Positions 1-12,943 of a stretch of 64,000 nucleotides of DNA are shown in pieces. The DNA is taken from positions 34,660,612 through 34,724,611 of the forward strand of contig NC_037091.1 of NCBI RefSeq assembly GCF_002994745.2, read 5' to 3'. The notes under the pieces were generated by a model. That model had not been told where the DNA came from and did no database searches. It saw nothing but the letters and a program-made list of their open reading frames with translations. Origin of the DNA: Rosa chinensis. Lineage: Eukaryota; Streptophyta; Magnoliopsida; Rosales; Rosaceae. Made by a program: the position numbers and the translations under genes. Positions within the stretch are counted from its first letter, which is position 1. Each line of letters opens with the position of its first letter.

Positions 1-153
1 CTCTCTTTGAGAGCATCAACTTTCGTCATTCTGATGCATTACCATACACCAAATCACCAATTAATGCCTATAGTTATCTACACAAGGGAGTCCAAATACC
101 AATGGCAAAGAATAATAAAAAAGTCAAATTGCCTCAATATCTTCCAACTAGCA

Positions 154-351
154 CTTCAAAAGAGAAGGACCGAGAACATGGCTCGGAAGGCTGCTGGAGA
201 AGAACCCCTTCCTGAAGAGGATCCTTCAAACCCCATTTTCAAGCCACTCTCCGAGCCTTCACGGTTGGACAGCTTTCTGATAACAAATCAAATCTCAAAC
301 TACTGCAACCAAATTAATGGGGTTGCTGGACAGAGCTTCAGCAGATTATAA
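154..351 (+). pseudogene. eIF3h: eIF3h C-terminal fragment (degenerate last exon)
   Basis: The frame reads LQKRRTENMARKAAGEEPLP and continues through EEDPSNPIFKP, SRLDSFLITNQISNYCNQ and INGVAGQSFSRL. This closely matches the C-terminal end of plant translation initiation factor 3 subunit h, an MPN-domain subunit of the eIF3 scaffold. The family normally continues with a Tyr-Leu-Met-Lys tail. Here the Tyr codon is TAA (349-351), and the next residues read Leu-Thr-Lys before similarity stops. The frame is open upstream to position 7, but residues before 154 do not look like eIF3h. No MPN domain is in the window. It is most likely a decayed 3' end or gene fragment; a functional but shortened last exon cannot be excluded. 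Family assignment is from memory of the C-terminal sequence. Confidence 0.7.
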
Positions 352-913
352 TTGACCAAGGTACCAGATTACTTACAACTTAAATCACCAAATTATATAC
401 AAATGCAATCAACCCATCAACAAATGATGCCCAAAAGTAAGACATTTACTCCGACCCATATACATATATGATTGTCTAGACGGGAACAACTCAAACCCAG
501 ATAAATATAGCCTTGGTTCAAACACCATTTTCAAGATTTATAATGGAATAAATTGGAATCATACCTTCCAATGGCCTGTTGCGAATCGAACTCCAATACC
601 TTCAAATGGCCTGCTGCGAATCGAACTCCAATACCTTCAAAGTGACAGCTGCGAATTGAAATCGAACTCCTAACTCGAACTCTGGGTTAGGGATCGAACT
701 TGCTACCTTTTGGAAGAGAGAGGGCTGAAATCGGCTCTCCAACACTCAATTACTCTGGGGTAGCGACCTAGAAAGGCTTCAAACCCAATCCGTTTCAAAA
801 CGATGTCATTTTTCATTTGTTGCTACGCCTACGCCTTTGGCGTTGCCTTAGCAGCCTCATATCCTAACCATTGAAACACACCCAATTTCAGGCCAAATTT
901 TCGCTTTTTGAGC
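352..913. other. Gene-free flank with a short tandem repeat
   Basis: No coding signal is seen. Positions 571-640 hold two copies of a 35-bp unit containing TGCGAATCGAACTCCAATAC, with a decayed third copy to about 670. This is the unbroken flank left of CACTA element A. Confidence 0.6.
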
Positions 914-1156
914 CACTACAAGAAAACATGTAATCAGCGAGGAAATTATCTGGGACGATTGATAATTCCTTGCCGAAAGTTAGAATTTGTGAGAAATAAA
1001 TAGGCATGTTAAAAGATATCACTACTAGAATAATGTCATTAGACATCGCCACTATTAAATCGGTCAGGATTGCACCTGATGTTAAAAATCGTGCTAACAT
1101 CAGTTTGTGAAAAAACCGATTTCTATTGTTATTATAGACATCAGTCACTAACTGAA

Positions 1157-4100
1157 ATGATGCGAAAGGTTTCGTTGGAAAATTTTTAAAAAATGCGGAG
1201 GGACTAACTTTAAAAAATTTGACAACGCGGGGACTAAAATTTCATTCCCCCCAACACTTAGTATTTTTTTCCGCTTTCTCTAAAATTTCGAACCCTAGCT
1301 AATAACGATCGACTCCCGACCTCCTTCTCCAAGCTGACCTGCGTCGACTCCCGACCTTATTCTCCAACCTAAGCCTACTGGAGCCGCCTCCAACTTGACC
1401 CCGAGTCCCCGACCTCGCTTTCTGACCCTGAGTTCCCCTGCCTCGCTCTGACCCCGAGTTCCCGATCTAGTTTTCCAGACCTCGAGCTTAAGATCCGATC
1501 TGACCCAGAGCCTATTAGCCGACCTGAGCTTGTCATTCTCCAAAGTCTAGTCTCGTAGGTCCTCTCTCTCTCTCTCTTCTCTTGGTTACCACCAATACTG
1601 ATTTTCTGTCCAGTTTTGATCTAAAGTTCAGTCTTTTTTGTTTAATTCTTGTGTATTTGAGTTGGGTTTGTCTTTGAATGGCTTAAATGTGTGGTATTTT
1701 GAGCTGGTGCATGTTGATTGTGTTTGATTTTAGTTCTTGCACATGTTGGCTGTCAATCTGCAGAGGAAGATCGTAGATTGAAGGTTTTCAAGGAGGAGTG
1801 GTTTGAAGGCAAGGACTGTCTGAATATTGGCTGCTATTCTGGGGTTATCACTATACAAATCGGTAGTTATTCTTGCTTATAATGATCATCATTGTGTGTT
1901 ATGAGTTAATTAGCTATGGTTTATTGTAATTTTTCTCTTCTTCTAGTCAAATGGAAAGAAGAGCATCAATCTGGGTATTTGATTGTCCATTCTGTTCTTT
2001 TTGTCCTTCTGAATTCTCATGCATTGGTTTGTTGCTTTTGTTATAGTGGTTTGATGCTGTTCTTTGGTTTTCATTGTAGTTGTTTGATGCTGTTCTGCAT
2101 CTACCTGGGAGGAGTACTGCTGTCGTCTTTGAGTTGTGGATAATAGGATTTTGAATAGAGACAAGCAGAGAGGATATTTAGTTTTTGGGGTAAGTTGAGG
2201 ATTTTGGTGTTGTTTATTTTGATGTATACGTTATCTCATCACATGCACACACCTTGATGGAAGTAAACTGAAAGGGTAATTACTAATTTGAATGTTGGCT
2301 TCTGCTCTATTCATTGATCTTTTAGTGGTCAATAACAATCAGTTAGGAACATTTGGTTTTGTTATGAACCTTGATGTTGGATATGAACAGAAAGAAAGAA
2401 GAAGAAAAGCTATGTCTGGGAAATAGATACATTTCAGTTTTCAAACACTGCCACTCCATGACTTGTTAAGCATGGCAAAAATGGTTTCAACATGGGATTT
2501 GTTGTTGTCATCTATGATTGTGATTGCTGACCTTGAAGTAGTCTGTTCTGCTAAGTCCTATAGTCTCTATTGCTTTCATTCTGGTGTTCTGCATTTCTAT
2601 TTTTCCTTCTCAGCCACAATTTATTATCTGCTTTTTATTGGTTGGGCATGAACAAAATATAGTCAAATACCAAAGTTTCATAAGTTTCTTTACTTGCTGT
2701 GCAAAACCTTCTCTTTTCGTACATGCAAAAGGTTTCGGGAAACAATCTGACATGTCATCTATGCTAGATTCACAGTTTTATATTACAAGTAACAAATTGA
2801 GGGAACCAAAATAAACTTGGAACCTGGAATTCACAGCTTTGTATTTTAATTCTTGGTGTCTTTTTCTCTTCCATTGACACTTAATGACCTCATGAACTTA
2901 CATTTTTCAAATATTTCTGGGGCCGCATAACTCAATTTGGTAGTTGGCATCTCCATTTGAGTAGAAGAATAGCAATCCCAGTAAAGTAAAGATTATTATT
3001 TCAGTATGGAACTATGGATAAGTGAATTTTGAAGTTAATTGTTCAACTATTTGTTTGTTTTACTGTACTTTGAAAAACGTGAATAGTGTCCTGCTTCTGC
3101 TTCCTTTTCTCTCTAATCAATACAACGTAACACATGCATTCTCTTCGTTCTTATTTGACTGTCTGAGAATATATATGTAAGTTATTTCATTTTAGAATAG
3201 TAATGCTTACTGTTAGATTACATGTACATACATTTATTAATATCAAATTAGATTACAGGTATATATAGGTTTCCTTCATCCATTATGGTATGAATTCAAC
3301 ATTTTTTCCTGGAGATTAACCTCATTTATTAATTCTAGTGTAGAGCTCTATGCCGTTTTAAGTACCCATCTTATGTTTGTTAAATGTACCTGTTCTAAAT
3401 CTTGGAAGAAGACTTATGCTTCTGATACAAATTCAGTTTGATAATATTTTAATTTTAATTTTTTATTTTATCTCTGCAGTAAAGGTTTCAGTTATGATCC
3501 TCCATTAGCCCTTAAACAGGGCTTACTAAAGGTAACATGAAATTAAGTTTGATTGCTATTTTTGCTTTCTTTTTGAGGAAAGGATTGAGATCATTTTTTG
3601 TTGTCACCACTTCTCACTTAGTTCTTAATTTTAGTATTGTCGTGTATATTTTGCTTTGTGTTGGGGCAGCTGGAATGTTGGGTTAGTTAAAATATCTGTG
3701 GTTTCTGAAAACCACTTTTTTGGTTTATAGCAATCGCAGGCTTTACCTCATGAAAACCAAAAAATATACTCATGAGCATTGTTTTCCTTTGTTGGTTTCA
3801 ATGAGACTAGATTATAGTGTTCATAATAGACTTCATGAGAATGTAATTTTTTGGTTAAATTCAACCAAACTGAAATAAGTTGTAAATATGGAGCTTTCAT
3901 GATAATATAAATTTCATAGGAGAGAGCACGTTACCCAAATAAAGTCCGATTTTCCTGCAAGGGGTCAAACTGATATATACCACCCTCTTTGGCCCGGATT
4001 TATGTATACTCAGATTTATACCTTTAAAAAGTTTCATTTAAATTTTCAGTTCTATGCACCATTTGTTTAGTTGAGAGAGAAGCATGCACCATTATAATTT

Positions 4101-4638
4101 TTTCTTTCCAGAATGTATTGGATAAATCTGGGTTTTGTACTATTTCAACTACTGTGCAGTAGAGTTACAATTGCCCTCCGTAAAAATTTCAGACTTTAAG
4201 GTTTAAGGGAGTTGAACCCAGAATGACCTCTTTTCTGTTAAGGAGTTAACCACCTCTTTGTAATAAGCATGTCTAATACATGTTAGTATGTGGTTTTGCA
4301 TGGTCAAATTATTTCACACATAAAGCAGCTGAAAAGGCCAATCACATTTTGGAATTTCCAGAATTTATGAGGGTTGGGGGGCTATCTAGATGCTGAACTA
4401 AAGTTTTATTATGACTTTTCAGGTCAGCTGAATAACAAGGAGAGGTAGTTGGCAGTAGCAGTTTTGGGAAGGGCTAATCCTTGTTGACGCTTCCATAGTC
4501 AGGTTAGATTTTCATTATTTTCGCACTGCTCTTCAGTATTGTTTATATGAATTATTGATTTCCAGTTTGTTGTTTGATGTCATGACTTGATTGATCGAGT
4601 GTTTTCTTTTTAATTTTTTTTTTTGAAATGTTTCAGTC
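1157..4638 (+). other. Leader and 5' intron region of element B
   Basis: There is no credible coding frame. Positions 1280-1560 are C-rich and imperfectly repetitive (motif CCCGAGTTCCCGACCT and relatives), fitting a promoter/leader exon. From about 1560 to 4636 the sequence is T-rich and intron-like. A good 3' splice site (TTTCAG, ending 4636) sits two bases before the transposase ATG at 4639. Small open frames here look fortuitous. Confidence 0.5.
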
Positions 4639-7600
4639 ATGGATAAATCTTGGATTAATGAAGATAGGAACACTTTAAAGTATGAAATGGGTGTTGAAAC
4701 TTTCTTGATTTTTGCTGAAGATAATGCCATTGACCCTAAAAGAATTCCATGCCCTTGCTCAAGATGTGTAAACTTTAAAATGAAGTCGATTAAAGTCATT
4801 AGGGGACACCTGTTTGATTATGGCTTTAGTTTGAGCTACACAAATTGGATTTGGCATGGAGAACCTACTTTGTCCTCCTGTGCTAGTGTACCTATTGGCG
4901 CCCCTCCAGACCCTCAATTTTGTTCCGAAACTGTTAATATGTGTGAAGCTACCTTCAATGAAGGTGATTATGATAAGGAGTCGTATGAGTTCAGTAGGTT
5001 TGTCGAGGAAGCAGAAAGACCATTATTTGACAATAGTGAACACACCAAGTTAGAAGCATTAGCGCAACTTCACAATTTGAAAGCTAGGTTTGGTATGAGT
5101 GATACTTGTTTTTCTGAGTTACTCGCCACTGTTGGGTCTTTGCTTCCGAAAGATAATGTATTGCCTCAAACTCTGTATGAGGCAAAGAAGACTCTCTCCA
5201 ATTTGGGCCTGCAATATGAGAAAATACATGCATGTCCTAATGACTGCATATTGTTTAGGAAAGAGTTTTCGGATGCAACTATTTGTCCCAAGTGTGGTCT
5301 CTCTCGTTGGAAGCTGAAAAAGGATAAATCTGTAAAAGTGGGGCAACCAGCCAAAGTCTTGTGGTACTTTCCTATAATTCCCAGATTTAAGCGCTTGTAT
5401 AAATCTGCTTCAGTGGCTGAAATGCTTACCTGGCATAAAGACAAGTGAACTCAAGATGGATACATGCGCCATCCAGCCTATTCTCCTGCTTGGAAGTTGG
5501 TTGATTATAAGTGGCCCGATTTCGCTTCTGAATCAAGAAATCTGAGGTTAGCATTATCAGCTGATGGTATTAATCCACATAGCTCTATGAGTAGTAGATA
5601 TAGTTGCTGGCCCGTAATATTGGTGACGTATAATCTTCCTCCATGGTTATGCATGAAGAGGAAGTTTATGATGTTATCTTTATTAATTTCTGGTCCAAAA
5701 CAGCCAGACAATGACATAGATATCTACTTAGATCCATTGATTGATGATTTGCGATCTTTGTGGGATGGGGTTAGTGATGTCTATGATGCACATAGGAAAG
5801 AATACTTCACTCTTAGAGCTGTTTTATTGTGGACCATAAATGATTTTCCCGCATATGGAAACTTATCGGGGTGCACCACAAAAGGGTACAAAGCATGTCC
5901 AATATGCGGTGACAAAACTTCTGCCGTGCATTTGGCACATAGTAGAAAAATGTCTTATGGCAGCCACCGTAAGTATTTTCCATGCCATCATCCATATAGG
6001 AGACAAAAGAAGGCATTTAATAATGAGCAAGAATTTGAAGTTGCACCAGCACCACTATCCGGAGAGCAAGTGTTGAAGAGACTTGAGCATGTAAACTATG
6101 AGTTCGGGAAGGGAAAAAAGAAGAAGAACTCGGCTGCAAATGGAGCTGGTCCTTCTTGTTGGAAGAAAAAGTCAATTTTCTTTAACTTGGAGTATTGGAA
6201 GTCGCTTCATGTTCGCCATGCTCTTGATGTGATGCATATTGAGAAGAATGTTTGCGAAAGTTTGATTGGTACTTTGTTAAACATGCCTTTTAAAACAAAA
6301 GATAGTGTTGCTGCCCGCTTAGATATGGTTCAAATGGGTGTAAGAGTTGATTTGGGTCCGAAAATTGGGGAGAAAAGAACATATTTACCTGCTGCCTCAT
6401 ATACTTTGTCGAGGGCGGAGAAGATAAAAATCTGCACTTCCCTATTGTTTATGAAGGTCCCTGATGGTCATTCATCAAATATCAAAAATCTGGTTTCCAT
6501 GGATGATTTGAAATTGTATGGATTGAAGTCTCATGATTGCCACATGTTGATGCAACAATTGCTTCCCGTGGCCATCCGTTCGGTGCTTCCCAAACATGTC
6601 AGAATTTCTATAATGAGGCTGTGCTTCTTCTTTAATGCTTTGTGCACCAAGGTGGTCGATGTGTCCAAGTTGGATAAGCTTCAATCTGATTTGGTGTTGA
6701 CGTTGTGTGAGCTGGAGAAGATATTTCCTCCGTCCTTTTTCGATATAATCCGTCCTTTTTCGATATAATGGTACATCTCACTGTGCACCTAGTTAGAGAA
6801 GTTCGATTATGTGGCCCTGTTTATTATAGATGGATGTACCCATTTGAACGATTTATGAAAGTACTAAAGGGCTATGTTCGCAATCGTTTTCATCCTGAGG
6901 GTTGCATAGCTGAGAGCTATCTTGGAGAAGAATCTGTTGAGTTTTGCTCGGAGTTTTTACAACAATGTAGTTCAATTGGTGTTCCTAAGGGTCCATCTAA
7001 GCTCTCTGGCCCACTTTCGGGTGCGAAGCTGAAGTCAGTAGATGAAGAAGTCAGATACCAGGCACATCTTCATGTGTTGTTCAATAATGCTGAGGTGGAT
7101 CCATATAGAAAGTAAGTACTTTCAGCCAAGTATGTTTTCTCTCGCATCTTCGAATATTTTTATAAGCACATTTTTGATTTTATAACTCTTGTTGTAGCGC
7201 ACATAAGGAGATTGTGGAGCAGCTTTGGGGAGGGAAGAAGAAGAGCAAAAAGTGGCTACAAAGTGAGCACAATCGTACCTTTGCTGATTGGTTTCAATCC
7301 AAGGTGTCTGCTGAACTTAAGGAAAAACCTAACAATGTTACTCAAACAGTGAGGTGGCTGGCTGGAAAACCGAGTTTTACAGTTTTTACTTATGAAGCCT
7401 ATCGATATAATGGAGTTAAATACTTCACAAAGCAGCGGGACAACGCTAGAGCTGTCCAAAATAGTGGGGTGTCCTTGGTGGCTAAGACAATGCAGCTATC
7501 GAGTGCCAAGGATAAAAATCCGGTGGAGAGTGATATGACTTTTTATGGGTTTATTGAAGAGATTTGGGAGCTCGATTATCATGATTTCAAAGCCCCTTTG

Positions 7601-7762
7601 TTTTTGTGTCGATGGGCAGAAAATGAAAAAGGAATTAAACAAGATGAGTTTGGTTTCACATTGGTCAACCTTAATCACAGAGAAAGACGTTGCCCGAAGG
7701 AGAGGTCATTGATCGTGCAATTATGTGGAAGAAAGCCCGTCAACGAAAAGATGGGGACATAG
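4639..7762 (+). pseudogene. TNP2-type CACTA transposase, two lesions
   Basis: This is the DDE transposase of element B. In order it has a transposase-associated N-terminal domain (MDKSWINEDRNTLKYEMGVE, CPCSRC, GHLFDYGF) and the TNP2 catalytic region (ADGINPHSSMSSRYS, NDFPAYGNLSGCTTKGYKAC, ALDVMHIEKNVCESLIGTLL). DUF4218-like (YPFERFMKVLKGYVRNR) and DUF4216-like (VFTYEAYRYNGVKYFT, GFTLVNLNHR) regions follow. Introns: 7112-7197 is clear. Lesion 1 is an in-frame TGA at 5446-5448 inside the conserved WHKDK.TQDGYMRHP stretch, probably from CGA. Lesion 2 is a 20-bp tandem duplication (6729-6748 and 6749-6768) that shifts the frame; the frame reads through cleanly if one copy is ignored. Near 7680 the DUF4216 frame ends abruptly and the next gene's frame begins, which suggests a small deletion. 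It is not functional as written. Confidence 0.9.
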
Positions 7763-8786
7763 ATGAGGAGGCTAGAGCTGTGAGAGATAGTAAGTATTTT
7801 CCTCCATGGTTTTTTTAACATAGCTGCTGATTATTAGAATGAATTCTAGTAAGTTGTTCAAATTTTTAGTTTATTACCTCGTGTAGCTTATATTTTTTGT
7901 GGTATCCTATTAGGATGATTTGTTGGAAAAGAAAAGTAAGGGTGAGCTTGAGATCTCAGGGAGTAGTGATGTTCTTTCTCAAGCATTAGAAACTCCTGAA
8001 CATTCGGGTAGGGTGAGAGGCGTTGGAGGCTTTGTCAATCCCTCAACCTACTTTAAGATGCCGAAGCAGAAAAGGATTAGAATTACCAAGGCAGAATTAC
8101 TAGCACGTGATAGAGAGCGTGATCGTGAATTGGAAGAGACAAAGAAAATGCTCGCTGCACAACAAGCAAGGACAGAAGAGCGTTTACATAAAAGGATTGC
8201 TCAATTAGAAGCATTAATAACAGGGAAGACACCTTACACTTCACCTTTGAATGTGCATGTTGTAGGAGAGAATACAATTTCTCCTATATCGGATAAAGGG
8301 AGTTTCCAAGATAAAACAAGAAATACCTCCAATATTCTTGATGAACCGAAGGTGAAACAAGAGGTTGACGACTGCGAGGTTGTTCCTCCCCCTATTGAAA
8401 TGGTAAAAATATATTTTCTGATGCAATTCCAGTATTTTACATTTTATTGAATTTCTGTAATATATTTTTATTCGGTATTTTTGGCGTATGGTTCTTCATG
8501 TAGGGTGGCACATGTGAGTTAGCAGTAGACACCATTAGCAACATAGTTGCATTTGGTACTGTTTTTGATGAAGAGGATGTCAGTAGGGTGATACATGGAG
8601 TTCCAATGAAGGAGGGGTGTGTTGGGGTGTCTGTGGATGGTGCCATTCAAGAGAAAGCACGACTTCCTTTCCCAGTGGGTGATGAGATGGAATTGGTTGG
8701 CCAAGCTGTTGGAAGTCATGTTGCTTGGCCTGAGGAGCTTGTTATTCGAAGAGTGAATAAGGTAAAGACGTAAATTGGATCAGCTT

Positions 8787-9490
8787 GATTTTGCCACTGT
8801 AGGATGTGCATGAGTGTTGAGTTTGATTTAGTAGGATCAGTTTGATATTGCCACTGTAGGATGTGCAAATTGAAGTCAGTTTTGATTAAAGAAAGATGTG
8901 ATTTGCATATTGTGGTTTGAAGTGAGTGTTGAGTTATTGAATGTGTTTATTTAGTAGGACTTTGTTATTCGAACAGTGAATAAAGTCAAGAACTAAATCT
9001 GATTTGCATATATATTGTTGTTTGAAGTGAGTGTTGAGTTTGATATTGCCACTGTAGGATGTGCAAATTGAAGTCAGTTTTGATTAAAGAAAGATGTGAT
9101 TTGCATATTGTGGTTTGAAGTGAGTGTTGAGTTATTGAATGTGTTTATTTAGTAGGACTGTTATTCGAACAGTGAATAAAGTAAAGACTTAAAACTGATT
9201 TGCATATATATTGTTGTTTGAAGTGAGTGTTGAGTTTGATATTGCCACTGTAGGATGTGCAAATTGAAGTCAGTTTTGATTAAAGAAAGATGTGATTTGC
9301 ATATTATGGTTTGAAGTGAGTGTTGAGTTATTGAATGTGTTTATTTAGTAGGACTGTTATTTGAACAGTGAATAAAGTAAAGACTTAAAACTGATTTGCA
9401 TATATATTGTTGTTTGAAGTGAGTGTTGAGTTTGATTTTGCCACTGTAGGATGTGCAAATTGAAGTCAGTTTTGATTAAAGAATGATGTG
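8787..9490 (+). repeat. 196-198-bp tandem repeat in an intron of element B
   Basis: Units beginning TTTGATATTGCCACTGTAGG start at 8841, 9039, 9235 and 9431, spacings of 198, 196 and 196 bp. The last copy is partial and reads into the next 3' splice site near 9511. A truncated unit lies at 8787. Copies differ by few bases, so the amplification is recent relative to the element. It falls wholly in the intron between exons 8504-8761 and 9512-9765 and adds no coding sequence. Confidence 0.9.
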
Positions 9491-10239
9491 ATTTAATTTC
9501 TATGCTGACAGAAAAAGAAAAGAAAGATGGATTTTGTCAAACAACTGTTTGACAAAGCTGAGCTAAACCCGTTTGTGCCCAAGCGTTGTAAGTTGTTGTA
9601 CAAGCATGCCAAGACTATTATGAGCCAAACCAATGAGTCGATAAGCACAGTGTTGGATGATAGTGTCTTTGGGGTACAGAAACAGCTCTTCATATTGACT
9701 GAGAATGTCATTGATCTCTTAGAAATGAATAAGATTGGCCAAGGAGTGATAGCAGCATATATGGCGTAAACACCTTACTCGACACCAAAAGCTTGATTTT
9801 TTTTTTCTCCTTCCCAAGTTTCAGCAATTTCATGCTTATATATCTTGACACAGGAACCTACCACTACAACAGAAATGCTAATTTGCGAGGAACAATTTTG
9901 TCGCTGAAAATTGAGATTTCCTCGCCGTAGTGTTTTCGCGAGGAAAATATTTTTGTCACCAGTTCCTCGCGGTAGGGTGGTCAAGAAAAGTTTCCACGAG
10001 AAAAATACTATTTCCTCGCCAATCCCTTTTCGCGATGAATATATTTTTTTCTCTGCGTTATTCTTTAGCTACAATTTTTTTCCTCGCCTAAACTCATATT
10101 TTTTTCTCACTAAAAATTTCTGAAGGCCAGAAAATAGTCGTTAAATATATTTCCCGATAAAATAAATTTCATCGCTAAAGTATTATTTCCTCGCTAATGA
10201 TATGTAAATAATTTAGAAATTATAAATAATAAAAAATTT

Positions 10240-10930
10240 TGAAAAAATATTCCTCACCAAAGGTACTCAATGACGAGGAAATTTACATTTGTCGATATAG
10301 GTTATATGGTGTATTCCTCGCCAAAGATACTCAATGACGAGGATCTTTACATTTGTCGATATAGGTTATAAGGTTTATAGTGAGAAAATTTACTTTTGTC
10401 GTTGTAGGGTGTATTTGCTATAGCGAGGAAATTTACTTTTGTCGTTGTAAGTTGTATAGTCTATAGCGAGGAAATTTATCTTTTGTCGTTGTAGGTTATA
10501 TAGTCTATAGCGAGAAATTTTACTTTTGTCGTTATATGTTGTATAGTCTATAGCGAGGAAATTTACTTTTGACGTTGTAGGTTGTATAGTGTATAGCGAG
10601 AAATTTTACTTTTGTCGTTGTAGGTTGTATAGTCTATAGCGAGGAATCTTACTTTTGTCGTTGTAGGTTGTATAGTCTATAACGAGAAAATTTACTTTCA
10701 TCGCGATAGATACTATATTCTGTAGCGAGTAAATTTACTTTTTGTCGTTGTAAGTTGTATAACCTATAGCGATGAAATTTATTTTCATCGTCGTACATAT
10801 TATAATCTTTAACGAGGAAATTTATTTTTATCGTCATAAGTAGTGTATTGTATAGCGATGAAATTTATTTTCGTCGTTATACATTCTATAGCCTATAGTG
10901 AGGAAATTCTTTTTCGTTACAATTGATTGC
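10240..10930. repeat. Left subterminal array of element C, 43-bp unit
   Basis: Units of the form TAGCGAGGAAATTTACTTTT plus a GTCGTTGTAGGTTGTATAGT part recur with a 43-44-bp period (TAGCGAG at 10421, 10464, 10508, 10551, 10594, 10637). More diverged copies run on to about 10910. In En/Spm-type elements, subterminal repeats are where the TNPA-like protein binds; that role here is inferred. Confidence 0.85.
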
Positions 10931-11179
10931 TTATTGCAAGGAAAATATTGACAATACATATGGTTTTTGTCACTGATTATTCTCTACCATATTACATGAA
11001 AATATTTAAAACTAATTGAAATAATCAAACCAATAATAAATCTCATAATAATAAAACCAAAGTAACAATCAAAGTGTTTCCTAACATAAGGAGTAACAAA
11101 AAAAAGTCTAAAACCAATAACAAAATCAAGATGATCTAAAAAAATTATTTCTCCATGTTTAAGTTCTCTAATAAAGATA

Positions 11180-12847
11180 CTAACTTGATGGATGTTGCCT
11201 AGAAAAGTTAGCCATGAACTCCTCAAACTTTTTGGCTTGCTCCTCCAATCTTTGGATCACCTCATTTTGTGCATCAATCTTTTGTTGTTGAGTCCCTACA
11301 AGGTGTTGGGTCTCTTGAAGCTGTTCTTGCAACTCTTTGTTCTTTTCAGACATTTCATTTATCGACGAATGAGAGACTCTTGATGGTGGAGGTCTAGGGC
11401 CAAAACCACAACCCTTGATGTAGCCTGATTTGACTCCGAGGACTTTTGCACAAATTTCATCATCTGTCATTGTCCGAGTTCCATCAGGTTGAGTTGTCTC
11501 AGTTCGCATCTTAATCATTTCATCCTACAATAAAAAATATATACAATTAGATATGATATGCAATTTCTCAATTACAACCTGATCAATTTAATCATATTTA
11601 GGGAATTTATATTAATTTCACCTATGGTCATGGTCAACATATATACATTATAGAACTTTTTTCCATACGTATGAATCATTAACAACTTACTTACCCACTT
11701 TGCTTTTGCTCCCAAGTCCCAACCTTTTTTAGTGCTTTTGTACTCTGTTTCAAAGCGATCAATTGCACCTTGCATCTCTCCAGTCTGTGTTGCCTATTGC
11801 ATTCAAACATATTCTTTTAACATCTACAAATATATATTGAAGCTATAAATTTATTAACAAAATTTATAAATATCTTACAATTTGCTCTTGGTGAGACATA
11901 AATGACTTTGACCCAGCTTTGTGGTGATGTGTCAGCTTTGACCTATTTATAGCATTCTTCTCTGAACGAATCTGAAAATTATTATGAAATATCCAACAGT
12001 TAGTTGTAATCTGAATAAAAATGAAAACTAAGATAACAAAAAAGTGAACTGTGTTGAAAAATAGTTAAAAAAATAAACAATATTGTACCTGAAACTTTTC
12101 ACTAGAAAAACGAGCACAGAGAAACTCCCATTCTTCCTGAGTCTTGACATCATCGTGTTTGTTTTCAATTGCTTCCTCGATTGTTGAAAATTTCTCAAAA
12201 TGTTTCTTCAACTTATAACGAAAATTACAAAATACAGTCTGACATGTTGTAATTACATATCTCTCGACCCAAAGGAGAGACATGTCAATGTCAAACTTGT
12301 TATGCATATAAATAATTTCATGTCAAACAAAACATTTAATCAAAGTAATCAATGTAAACTTACATTTTAGAAAAACAAACCATCACTCACCGTTATTCTT
12401 TTAACCAACTTATCCACGTCAATTTTCGGAATCTTCTTCCATTTTTCCACATTTAGTGGGGCATGGTTTCGAACTGTGAAACCAATTTCATTGGCCAACA
12501 TTTCAGCATATGGGCCTGTAGGCCTACCAATTTGTTCAGTCAGAGTGACAGGTATTTTAGCATTCAATTGAGAAAGCACTTTATCTGCATTCACTCCTCT
12601 TGTCTTTCCCCGCACCTTTTTTGTTGGACCTTTAACATAATTCTTAATTAATGTACACAAATATATTTAGTTCTCAAAATATAACAATATATATATATAT
12701 ATATATAATATTGTATATACCTGTAGGAGGGTCTTGATTACTGGCTGACATCACATTATCATTTTGCTCTTCAGTTGTAACATTTATCAATAGCTGATCA
12801 TTAGCAGTTTGATGCTGAAGACGTGAACTAATTCTGACCCCTGTCAT
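11180..12847 (-). CDS. TNPA-like plant transposase (Ptta/En/Spm), copy A of element C
   Basis: Six exons can be drawn on the minus strand: 12847-12721, 12629-12391, 12295-12089, 11971-11879, 11793-11695 and 11524-11180, giving an open frame of about 369 residues. Recognisable blocks are IPVTLTEQIGRPTGPYAEML, VRNHAPLNVEKWKKIP, FDIDMSLLWVERYVITTCQ, EWEFLCARFSSEKFQ, LTHHHKAGSKSFMSHQEQI and MTDDEICAKVLGVKSGYIKG. A C-terminal glutamine-rich coiled coil follows (about 11380-11190). This is the plant transposase family related to TNPA/TNP1, thought to bind subterminal repeats. The exon-3 acceptor is weak: the paralogue has ATGCAG where this copy has ATGCAT, so AACAAG must serve. A TATA box lies about 90 bp upstream. 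It looks potentially expressible. Confidence 0.82.
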
Positions 12848-12934
12848 TATACATATAATTTAGGACTACTGCACCGTCAGAGATAGAGAAGTAAAGAGTT
12901 TTCCTTCTCCTTAGGTTTTATCGCTTTGTTTTTC

Positions 12935-12943
12935 CTTTATATA
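12935..12943 (-). promoter_or_regulatory. TATA box for TNPA-like copy A
   Basis: The minus strand reads TATATAAAG, roughly 90 bp upstream of the ATG at 12847. The spacing suits a short 5' leader. Confidence 0.55.
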
